Shown here: in pieces, positions 1 through 5,636 of the stretch | How the letters are laid out: each line of letters opens with the position of its first letter | Position numbering within the stretch: the stretch's first letter is position 1 | NCBI GenBank assembly: GCA_031273285.1 | Contig: JAISSE010000034.1 | Span: forward strand, 1-7,124 | Length of the DNA stretch: 7,124 nucleotides | Direction of reading: 5' to 3' | From: Prevotellaceae bacterium | GTDB lineage: Bacteria; Bacteroidota; Bacteroidia; Bacteroidales; UBA932 | Notes under the pieces: model-generated | Seen by the model: the letters and a program-made list of their open reading frames with translations, nothing else | Databases searched by the model: none | What the model was told of the DNA's origin: nothing | Made by a program: the position numbers and the translations under genes

Positions 1-2395
1 TTAATTTGATTAATATTACACCTTGAGTCGCTCTTTTCAGGAGACTTATTTCCGAAACAGCCAGGCGGATTGTCAATCCCGACTTGTTGATTATCATCAG
101 GTCGTTTTCGTCGTTCACATTCTTTATTGCAATCAGTTTGCCTGTCTTTTCCGTGATATTCAGAGTTTTCACACCTTTTCCTCCGCGTTTGGTTACCCGG
201 TAATCGTCCAGTTCCGAACGTTTTCCGTATCCGTTTTCGGAAACGACCAGTATCTGGGCGCTTTGATTTTGAGCACAAACCATGCCGATCACTTCGTCGG
301 TTTCGTCGATTGTCATTCCGCGCACTCCGGCGCCCGTGCGTCCAATCGGTCGTACATCGGATTCGTTAAATCTCACGGCTTTACCGTCTCTTGCCGCCAT
401 AACTATTTCGTTTGTACCGTTGGTTAAACTGGCTTCCAGCAGTTCGTCGTTATCCCTGATAGTAATGGCATTAACACCCGTAACACGCGGGTGAGAATAT
501 TCCGCAAGACGTGTTTTCTTGACGGTCGCCCGTTTTGTACACAACACAATATAATTATTGTTGATATATTCTTCGTCGGTAAGGGTTTTGACATTTATAT
601 ACGCCATTACCTTGTCTTCGGCTTCTATATTGATAACATTCTGAATTGCACGCCCTTTTGATATTTTCGAACCTTCGGGGACATCATATACCTTCAACCA
701 GTAGCAGCGACCTTTTTTAGTGAAAAACAGCATGGTACTGTGCATGTTGGCAACATATATATGCTCAATGAAATCGTCGTCTCTCGTTGTGCTTCCTTTC
801 GAACCGATTCCTCCTCTGCTCTGTAAACGGTATTCGTTGAGAGGAGTACGCTTGATATATCCCAGATGTGAGATTGTTATGATAACATCTTCATCGGCAT
901 AAAAATCTTCGGGATTAAATTCTTCGGCAGTGAGCACTATATTTGTCCGGCGCTCGTCTCCGTATTTTGTCTTGACATCGACAAGTTCGTCCTTTATCAC
1001 CTGCATTTGCAGACTGACGTCGGCAAGTATGCTCTGCAAGTGTTCTATCAGAAGCATCAGTTCCGCATGTTCATCCTTTATTTTGTCCCGTTCCAGACCT
1101 GTGAGCTGTCTCAGCCGCATTTCGATAATTGCAGATGCCTGCGGTTCGGAGAGATTGAACTGTTCCATAAGTCCCGTACGCGCTTCGTCCGGAGTTTTGG
1201 ATGCCCGGATGAGAGCAATTACGGCATCAAGATTGTCCAGAGCAATCAACAGTCCTTCGAGTATATGTGCGCGTTTTTCAGCCTGTTCGAGGTCGAATTG
1301 AGTTCGTCGCACGATAACTTCGTGGCGATGACGCACATAATATTTAATCAGCTGCCTGAGATTGAGCTGTCGCGGACGACCGGCAACAAGCGCGATATTG
1401 TTTACCGGAAAACTTGCCTGAAGCTGAGTATGTTTGAAAAGATTGTTGAGAACGACATTTGCAACCGCTTCGTGTTTTATTTTCACAACGATACGCATAC
1501 CCTGACGGTCGCTTTCGTCGTTTACATACGAAATGCCTTCTATCTTTTTTTCATTGACAAGTTCGGCGATGTTCTCTATCAGGGTTCTTTTGTTTACCTG
1601 ATACGGTATTTCCGTGATAACGATGGTTTCCCGTCCGTTGTCGGAAACTTCGATATCCGTTTTCGCCCGTACAACGATTCTTCCCCGTCCGGTTTCGTAT
1701 GCATCCTTGATGCCCTGCACTCCGTAGATGGTGCCTCCCGTGGGAAAATCGGGACCTTTCACGTAATGCATCAGTTCTTCAACGCTTATCCCGTTGTTGT
1801 CGATGTATGCAATGACGGCGTCGCAGATTTCCCGAAGATTGTGCGGAGGCATATTGGTCGCCATACCTACGGCAATTCCCGAAGCTCCGTTTATCAGCAG
1901 CATCGGCACTTTGGCGGGTAAAACGGTGGGTTCTTCCAGCGAATCATCAAAATTCAATTGAAAATCGACGGTGTTTTTGTCGATATCCGCCAGCATTTCT
2001 TCTGCTATTTTCCGCATACGGGCTTCCGTATAACGCATTGCAGCAGGGGAATCGCCGTCAATCGACCCGAAGTTTCCCTGACCGTCAACCAGCATATATC
2101 TCATGCTCCATGGTTGAGCCAAACGAACCATTGCGTCATAAACCGAAGAGTCGCCGTGAGGATGATACTTTCCAAGTACTTCACCCACAATACGTGCGGA
2201 CTTTTTATGAGGTTTATTGGAAACAACTCCCAATCCCGACATTCCGAATAATACCCGCCTGTGAACAGGTTTCAATCCGTCCCTCACATCGGGCAAAGCT
2301 CTTGAAACAATTACCGACATTGAATAGTCAATGTAGGCTGTTTTCATCTCTTCTTCAATGTTAATTTTAATAATTCTCTCGCTATTATCTTCCAT
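1..2395 (-). CDS. gyrA: DNA gyrase subunit A (3' end beyond the window)
   Basis: Encodes the breakage-reunion subunit of DNA gyrase, which with GyrB introduces negative supercoils in the cytoplasm. The frame is open from the ATG at 2395 to base 1 (798 codons, no stop), so only the last few dozen residues should be missing. The N-terminal domain shows [20 protein letters not shown] (about residues 27-46), then the quinolone-determining segment [10 protein letters not shown] with Ser83 and Asp87, and the catalytic Tyr122 within [10 protein letters not shown]; numbering coincides with E. coli. The C-terminal beta-pinwheel begins near residue 500. Its GyrA-box region reads QSRGGIG (525-531) instead of the E. 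coli QRRGGKG, and a second RGGKG lies at 737-741. The last visible residues ([10 protein letters not shown]) match the end of the pinwheel. The start follows from the homologous N-terminus; there is no Shine-Dalgarno sequence, as is usual in Bacteroidota. It lies downstream of, and in the same direction as, the ketosynthase-like gene, 151 bp away, and probably has its own promoter. Confidence 0.98.
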   Translation of the reverse strand, partial: MEDNSERIIKINIEEEMKTAYIDYSMSVIVSRALPDVRDGLKPVHRRVLFGMSGLGVVSNKPHKKSARIVGEVLGKYHPHGDSSVYDAMVRLAQPWSMRYMLVDGQGNFGSIDGDSPAAMRYTEARMRKIAEEMLADIDKNTVDFQLNFDDSLEEPTVLPAKVPMLLINGASGIAVGMATNMPPHNLREICDAVIAYIDNNGISVEELMHYVKGPDFPTGGTIYGVQGIKDAYETGRGRIVVRAKTDIEVSDNGRETIVITEIPYQVNKRTLIENIAELVNEKKIEGISYVNDESDRQGMRIVVKIKHEAVANVVLNNLFKHTQLQASFPVNNIALVAGRPRQLNLRQLIKYYVRHRHEVIVRRTQFDLEQAEKRAHILEGLLIALDNLDAVIALIRASKTPDEARTGLMEQFNLSEPQASAIIEMRLRQLTGLERDKIKDEHAELMLLIEHLQSILADVSLQMQVIKDELVDVKTKYGDERRTNIVLTAEEFNPEDFYADEDVIITISHLGYIKRTPLNEYRLQSRGGIGSKGSTTRDDDFIEHIYVANMHSTMLFFTKKGRCYWLKVYDVPEGSKISKGRAIQNVINIEAEDKVMAYINVKTLTDEEYINNNYIVLCTKRATVKKTRLAEYSHPRVTGVNAITIRDNDELLEASLTNGTNEIVMAARDGKAVRFNESDVRPIGRTGAGVRGMTIDETDEVIGMVCAQNQSAQILVVSENGYGKRSELDDYRVTKRGGKGVKTLNITEKTGKLIAIKNVNDENDLMIINKSGLTIRLAVSEISLLKRATQGVILIKL

Positions 2396-2462
2396 TATAA
2401 TCAATTATTATTTAAAACTTTACAGGTAGTTTTATGCCTTTTTTTACTACCGAAAATGCGTG

Positions 2463-2496
2463 CTAAGTTAGTAAATTTCCCCGAAATATAAACAAA
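2463..2496 (-). promoter_or_regulatory. Weak candidate Bacteroidota-type promoter for gyrA
   Basis: On the minus strand, TTTG (2496-2493) is followed after 22 bases by TAACTTAG (2470-2463). The Bacteroides sigma-ABfr consensus is TTTG at -33 and TAnnTTTG at -7, so the -7 box has one mismatch and the spacing is slightly long. The predicted leader is roughly 60 bases. It is the best candidate I see in the 151-bp gap, but such matches are common in AT-rich DNA. Confidence 0.25.
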
Positions 2497-2546
2497 TATT
2501 TTTTGCACAGCCCGACGAAACAGGCAAAAAACAACGCAATCGGCTT

Positions 2547-3476
2547 TCATTTTCCCACTGCCGTAACAAATGCCGCTCCCTGCCTGTTTTCGGCAACAAG
2601 CAGGATATTACCGGCACGGGATATTGCCGGATTGCGGGAATTCAGACAATCGACCGCCAGCCAGAATCCGCAGGCGGCGCTTGTCGGGAAATTTCCGAAA
2701 TAATCGGTGTACCGTATATGCGGAATATCTTCCGCATATTTTCTTTTCCCGGCAGTAAATATATAATCGACAGCATATTCTGCCGATAAAATACCGACAG
2801 TCGCCGCCGCTTCGTCGGCAGGCACGGAATTAAAATATTTGATTTCGGCAATGCTGTCCGTACTGTCCGTGGACAAAATAAAGCAGGCGCCGCCTTCCCC
2901 GTAAATTTCCGGTTTGCCGAATTTTGAAATTCGGTCGAGAATATCAAGCAGTTGAGGCGTAATTTCATCGCAGGCGCCAAGCAGTATATTCTCGAAATCA
3001 TTGTCATGCAGGCAGATTAAGGCGTTATCCAAAGCAAGCTCGAAAGGCAGCTGATTGTCGGTTATTGTGGTGTTATATGCTTTGCTTTTGAGATAAATCG
3101 CTGTTTGCGCGGCTATTGTGTTGTGAGTGGACTGTATGAACACGGCGGGATTTACCGGCAAACCTTCCCGGTTGAACATCCGTTCCAGAAATTTGCAGGT
3201 GCTGTCGATACAACCCCGTCCCGTAGCGAAAATAACAGCGTCAATCGCTTTATTTACACGCTGTAGGGAACTTATTGCCGTAGACAAGCCGAATTTCTGC
3301 AATCTGTTCATCCTGCGAATAAAAGCGGAATCGATGATATTCGTGTAATCGGGTTCCACACATTTATATATATTGTTTTCCGGTTTCAGGACATTGTCGT
3401 GCCACGCGGGATTTGCAAATGTATGCTGCGCTGATATGCAGGAACTTGAATGTATGTATATTTGCGTTTTCATCAT
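2547..3476 (-). CDS. Ketosynthase-like protein without catalytic Cys (chain-length-factor type)
   Basis: A 309-residue protein with the thiolase/ketosynthase N-terminal fold, resembling the beta-ketoacyl synthase N-terminal-like (Ketosynth_2) proteins of APE/flexirubin clusters. Family landmarks are FIRRMNRLQKFGL (52-64), FIQSTHNTIAAQTAIYL (113-129), ILLGACDEIT (164-173) and GNFPTSAACGFWLAV (261-275). A gapless alignment with the neighbouring synthase around YNTTITDNQLPFELAL puts Gln142 where the active Cys153 of the synthase sits. No HGTGT and no GHTxGA histidine motif is present, so it cannot condense by itself. The likely role is as the non-catalytic partner of the synthase at 3645-4832, comparable to the APE ApeO-ApeC heterodimer; this is inference from context. 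The start is ATG-ATG (3476 and 3473) after an AT-rich leader without a Shine-Dalgarno sequence. It is separated from the synthase by 168 bp of repeats, so an independent promoter is possible, though I find no good -7 box. No convincing terminator follows the stop. Confidence 0.8.
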   Translation of the reverse strand: MMKTQIYIHSSSCISAQHTFANPAWHDNVLKPENNIYKCVEPDYTNIIDSAFIRRMNRLQKFGLSTAISSLQRVNKAIDAVIFATGRGCIDSTCKFLERMFNREGLPVNPAVFIQSTHNTIAAQTAIYLKSKAYNTTITDNQLPFELALDNALICLHDNDFENILLGACDEITPQLLDILDRISKFGKPEIYGEGGACFILSTDSTDSIAEIKYFNSVPADEAAATVGILSAEYAVDYIFTAGKRKYAEDIPHIRYTDYFGNFPTSAACGFWLAVDCLNSRNPAISRAGNILLVAENRQGAAFVTAVGK

Positions 3477-3544
3477 TATATAAATTATAAAAAATATTTA
3501 CACATATTATTTATATGAACCGTTGTAAACAAACCTGTTAAATC

Positions 3545-3657
3545 ATTGGCTACGCCGAACTTACGTTTGGCTACGCCGATTTTCAATTGACTGCGTCGAA
3601 TTTTCGTTTGGCTGCGCCGATTTTCAATTCGTAATTTTTAATTTTCAATTCGTAATT
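3545..3657. repeat. Tandem array of about 21-bp units between the two ketosynthase genes
   Basis: Four consecutive units of 21, 21, 20 and 21 bp begin at 3545, 3566, 3587 and 3607. They share a core close to TTGGCTRCGYCGA followed by ACTTACG, TTTTCAA or ATTTTCG. The array continues into a second motif, TTTTCAATTCGTAATT, present exactly twice (3621-3636 and 3642-3657), again 21 bp apart. The second copy overlaps the 3' end of the synthase gene and contains its stop codon. A single additional copy of the first unit type lies at 5192-5212. The function is unknown; similar short intergenic repeats are common in Bacteroidota genomes. There are no unique spacers, so it is not a CRISPR. Confidence 0.85.
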
Positions 3658-4832
3658 ATTTGAATATCTGCAAACAGCAAACTGCTGCAGTTTCCTCCGA
3701 ATCCGAAAGAATTGGAGAGGACATATTTCACTTTTTGTGTTTTCGGTTTCAAAACGGGAATTATACCCGAATCCATTGGCGTTGTAAAATTCAGATTGGG
3801 AAAGACTTTCTGTTCCTTTATCGCCAAAACGGAAAAAACAGCCTCAATTCCCCCGCTTGCACCCAAAGTGTGTCCGGTATAGGCTTTTGTCGAACTTAAC
3901 GGAGGATATGTTTCTCCGAAAAGTTTCAGTATAGCAGCGCTTTCCGCCAAATCGTTGTTTACGGTTCCCGTTCCGTGCAGGTTTATGTAATCGACTTTTT
4001 CGGTCGAAAGATTTGCCTTGGCAAGTGTCTGTTTCATGGCGAGATAAGGTCCGTCTCCCTCATCGGACAAGGCTGTTGCATGAAAAGCGTCATTGACATT
4101 CGCATATGATTTCAATTCGCAAAGCGGCGATATACCGTGTTTTACTGCAAAATCTTCGGACACAAGGAGTAAATATCCCGCCCCTTCGCCGAGATTAAGC
4201 CCTGCTCTGTTCAAATCCAGAGGTTTGCAGCGGTCGTTATCGAGAATCAGTAAGGAACGGAAACCGTCTAAAGTGAAGCGGCACAAGGAGTCGCTGCCTC
4301 CGGCTATCACCGCGTCCAATTGACCGTATTTAATCTTTTGCGCTCCGAGTATGATTGCATTGGTTGCCGACGAACATGCCGTACTGATTGTCGAAATATA
4401 GTTCAGTTTGGGCAGATAACTTGCAATAGAAGCAGTTGCGGAACCGCAGGTGTGATAGACAACATCACTGATTCGAGCGTTTTTTGGGTCGGTAAGATAT
4501 TGATTGCAAAAACTTTCACTCTTGTCCATTCCTCCTGTGGTGGTTCCGGATATAAATCCCATCCTGCAGTTTGGATGAAAATTTTTCAGACATTCGTTTA
4601 CGGCATGGAGAGAAAGCAGCGAAGTTCGTGATAATTTTGTTTTTATGCCGAACATATCGCGCAATTCCTCATTCGACAAAGCCACCCGTCCGACATAATA
4701 ATCGGTATCCGCATCGAGATACGATGATTTGCCGTTCAGCCCGTGCTGCATGTCAAGCAACCGGCACAGATTGTTTTCCACCCCTGCACCCGTTGCGGAA
4801 ATTATTCCCACATCGGCAACAAATACTCTCAT
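3645..4832 (-). CDS. Beta-ketoacyl-ACP synthase, FabF/KAS II type, of an APE/flexirubin-like cluster
   Basis: A 395-residue condensing enzyme that would extend an ACP-bound acyl chain by decarboxylative condensation with malonyl-ACP in the cytoplasm. The whole catalytic set is present: Cys153 in STACSSATNA, His286 in HGTGT, Lys316 and His321 in TKAYTGHTLGASGG, and the GFGG loop (377-380) near the C-terminus. The length is slightly under the roughly 410 residues usual for FabF. Its gene overlaps the ACP gene by four bases (ATGA at 4832-4829), which implies translational coupling, and a cysteine-less ketosynthase-like gene follows. This trio (ACP, active synthase, inactive partner) is typical of APE/flexirubin clusters and argues against housekeeping FabF, which normally sits with an ordinary acpP. 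The final residues (IITN) and the stop lie in a repeat copy, so the C-terminal tail may be repeat-derived. A fatty-acid or other type II polyketide role cannot be excluded. Confidence 0.92.
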   Translation of the reverse strand: MRVFVADVGIISATGAGVENNLCRLLDMQHGLNGKSSYLDADTDYYVGRVALSNEELRDMFGIKTKLSRTSLLSLHAVNECLKNFHPNCRMGFISGTTTGGMDKSESFCNQYLTDPKNARISDVVYHTCGSATASIASYLPKLNYISTISTACSSATNAIILGAQKIKYGQLDAVIAGGSDSLCRFTLDGFRSLLILDNDRCKPLDLNRAGLNLGEGAGYLLLVSEDFAVKHGISPLCELKSYANVNDAFHATALSDEGDGPYLAMKQTLAKANLSTEKVDYINLHGTGTVNNDLAESAAILKLFGETYPPLSSTKAYTGHTLGASGGIEAVFSVLAIKEQKVFPNLNFTTPMDSGIIPVLKPKTQKVKYVLSNSFGFGGNCSSLLFADIQIITN

Positions 4833-5119
4833 ACCGACTTGCTTACCTCATTTTGTCGAATATATTCCGCCATTGTGCGGACACTTCTGAAAATATGCTT
4901 CCCTTCTTCCGCCGATTTCACTTTTATTCCGTAATCCTGTTGCAGCAACACTATCAATTCCAAAGCGTCGATACTGTCCAGCCCCAAACCGGAATTAAAC
5001 AGCGGCTCGTCGGGATTTATCCGTTCGCAGGGAATCTGCAAATTCAAATGCTCAATCAGTTTAAATTTAAGTTCTTCAATCAATTTATCCATAATATTCG
5101 TGCCATTTTTATCATTCAT
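4829..5119 (-). CDS. Acyl carrier protein
   Basis: A small acidic carrier protein of 96 residues from the ATG at 5119, or 87 residues from Met10 (ATG at 5092). The shorter form starts MDKLIEELKFKL and fits the usual ACP length better; neither start has a Shine-Dalgarno sequence. The phosphopantetheine site is Ser49 in GLGLDSIDALEL, followed by the helix that contacts partner enzymes (ELIVLLQQDYGIKV). It would tether intermediates for the synthase encoded immediately downstream; its TGA overlaps that gene's ATG. It is the first gene of the leftward set and faces the exporter gene across a 517-bp divergent region. A pathway-specific carrier is inferred from the neighbours; a housekeeping AcpP is less likely because no fabD, fabG or fabF order is seen around it. 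Confidence 0.93.
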   Translation of the reverse strand: MNDKNGTNIMDKLIEELKFKLIEHLNLQIPCERINPDEPLFNSGLGLDSIDALELIVLLQQDYGIKVKSAEEGKHIFRSVRTMAEYIRQNEVSKSV

Positions 5120-5139
5120 TCAAATCTGAAATTTTTTTG

Positions 5140-5147
5140 CAAAGATA
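5140..5147 (-). promoter_or_regulatory. Candidate -7 box for the ACP-synthase genes
   Basis: TATCTTTG on the minus strand matches the Bacteroidota -7 consensus TAnnTTTG exactly. It lies 20 bases upstream of the ATG at 5119 and 47 upstream of the alternative ATG at 5092. No TTTG is found at the expected -33 distance; that region is instead occupied by the inverted repeat at 5159-5187. Confidence 0.45.
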
Positions 5148-5158
5148 CTGTTTTTTTC

Positions 5159-5187
5159 CCTGATTTCGGTATTTAACCGAAATCGGG
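5159..5187. promoter_or_regulatory. Inverted repeat upstream of the ACP gene (possible operator)
   Basis: Arms CCTGATTTCGGT (5159-5170) and ACCGAAATCGGG (5176-5187) pair over 12 positions, with one T-G mismatch, around a 5-base spacer (ATTTA). No T-run follows it in either transcription direction, so it does not look like an intrinsic terminator. It covers the -33 region of the candidate ACP promoter, which would suit a regulator binding site. The function is inferred. Confidence 0.45.
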
Positions 5188-5191
5188 TGCA

Positions 5192-5212
5192 TTTGGCTGC
5201 GTCGAACTGACG
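5192..5212. repeat. Solitary copy of the 21-bp intergenic repeat
   Basis: This copy begins TTTGGCTGCGTCGAACTGAC and has the same length, orientation and core as the units at 3545-3627; it is closest to the unit at 3545. It lies next to the inverted repeat, so the ACP-synthase pair is bracketed by this repeat family on both sides. Confidence 0.75.
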
Positions 5213-5237
5213 TTTTAAATTGTTGCATGAGTAAAAA

Positions 5238-5261
5238 GTCCTGCAGGGACAGGGCGGGGAC
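5238..5261. repeat. GC-rich near-palindrome, possibly REP-like
   Basis: GTCCTGCAGGGAC (5238-5250) is nearly a perfect palindrome centred on CCTGCAGG and is followed by GGGGAC (5256-5261), which repeats its right half. It stands out from the AT-rich surroundings. The stem is only about four to five base pairs, so a structural role is uncertain. Confidence 0.3.
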
Positions 5262-5337
5262 TCACAATCGGATGAAATCGGTGATTAGCGGAAACAAACA
5301 GAACCAAAGCCCGTTACATATTCGTACACGTGCAACT

Positions 5338-5494
5338 AAATTTTCTCCCGTATGTAGCGAAATTTTCTCCCGTATGTAGCAAAATTTTCTCCCGTATGTA
5401 GTGAAATTTTCTCCCGTATGTAAGCAACATCTACTAACGTATGTAAGCAATGCCTACTAACGTATGCAGACAACATCTACTAACGCATGTAAAA
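5338..5494. repeat. Seven-unit 22/23-bp tandem repeat array of two unit types
   Basis: Units 1-4 (starting 5338, 5360, 5382, 5404) are 22 bp and nearly identical: AAATTTTCTCCCGTATGTAG plus two variable bases. Units 5-7 (starting 5426, 5449, 5472) are 23 bp with a different left half (AACATCTACTAA or AATGCCTACTAA) but the same core CGTATGTA or close variants. Because 22 and 23 are not multiples of three, and no start signal precedes it, the array is unlikely to be coding. It sits midway between the divergent promoters. There are no unique spacers, so it is not CRISPR. It could be a protein-binding array or a variable-number repeat. Confidence 0.9.
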
Positions 5495-5540
5495 AATGTT
5501 TCGATAAAATTCGTGCAATCAGTGGGTAAGTTTCGTGTGT

Positions 5541-5590
5541 TTCGGGGATAAAAAATGTTCGCGGATAAGAAATTTGCGGGTAAAACAGGT
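5541..5590. repeat. Three degenerate 16-17-bp direct repeats before the exporter promoter
   Basis: TTCGGGGATAAAAAATG (5541), TTCGCGGATAAGAAAT (5558) and TTGCGGGTAAAACAGGT (5574) follow each other directly. A related GTGGGTAAG lies at about 5522-5530. They end 18 bases before the -7 box at 5609. They could be activator sites or simply decayed repeats. Confidence 0.35.
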
Positions 5591-5608
5591 ATATTGTTAC
5601 ATTTATTG

Positions 5609-5616
5609 TAATTTTG
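5609..5616 (+). promoter_or_regulatory. Candidate -7 box for the exporter gene
   Basis: TAATTTTG matches TAnnTTTG exactly and lies 20 bases before the ATG at 5637, the same distance as the ACP box from its ATG. No TTTG is present at the usual -33 distance; the nearest, at 5573-5576, is too far upstream. Confidence 0.4.
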
Positions 5617-5636
5617 CGGCGTTTTTTGTGTGTATT

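Larger units (their letters stand above)
5120..5636. other. Divergent 517-bp intergenic region packed with short repeats
   Basis: This stretch separates the leftward ACP-synthase genes from the rightward exporter gene. I see no credible protein: the open frame on the minus strand around 5262-5450 is a translation of tandem repeats. It holds two exact -7 boxes facing outward, an inverted repeat, one dispersed 21-bp repeat, a GC-rich near-palindrome, the 22/23-bp array and degenerate GGATAA-like repeats, which are listed separately. The segment 5262-5337 shows nothing else that I can interpret. Confidence 0.8.

Noticed and set aside
1007..1921. Long open frame on the plus strand (304 codons) and other plus-strand frames across 23-2364
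   Set aside because: They are antisense to gyrA, whose minus-strand product shows conserved GyrA motifs throughout; the plus-strand translations have no recognisable domain.
2139..2155. Quinolone-resistance substitution in gyrA
   Set aside because: Ser83 and Asp87 are both the sensitive-type residues.
2500..2546. Terminator after the ketosynthase-like gene
   Set aside because: Only a stem of about four base pairs can be drawn and no T-run follows it, so readthrough toward gyrA cannot be excluded.
5159..5187. Intrinsic terminator
   Set aside because: The hairpin is not followed by a T-run in either direction; the T-run at 5151-5157 lies on the wrong side for plus-strand transcription and becomes an A-run on the minus strand.
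5262..5450. Minus-strand 62-codon frame with repeated HTGEN-like peptides
   Set aside because: It is only the translation of the 22-bp tandem array, read in shifting frames, with no start signal or known domain.
5338..5494. CRISPR array
   Set aside because: Units follow each other directly without unique spacers, and the 22-23-bp period is too short; no cas gene is visible.
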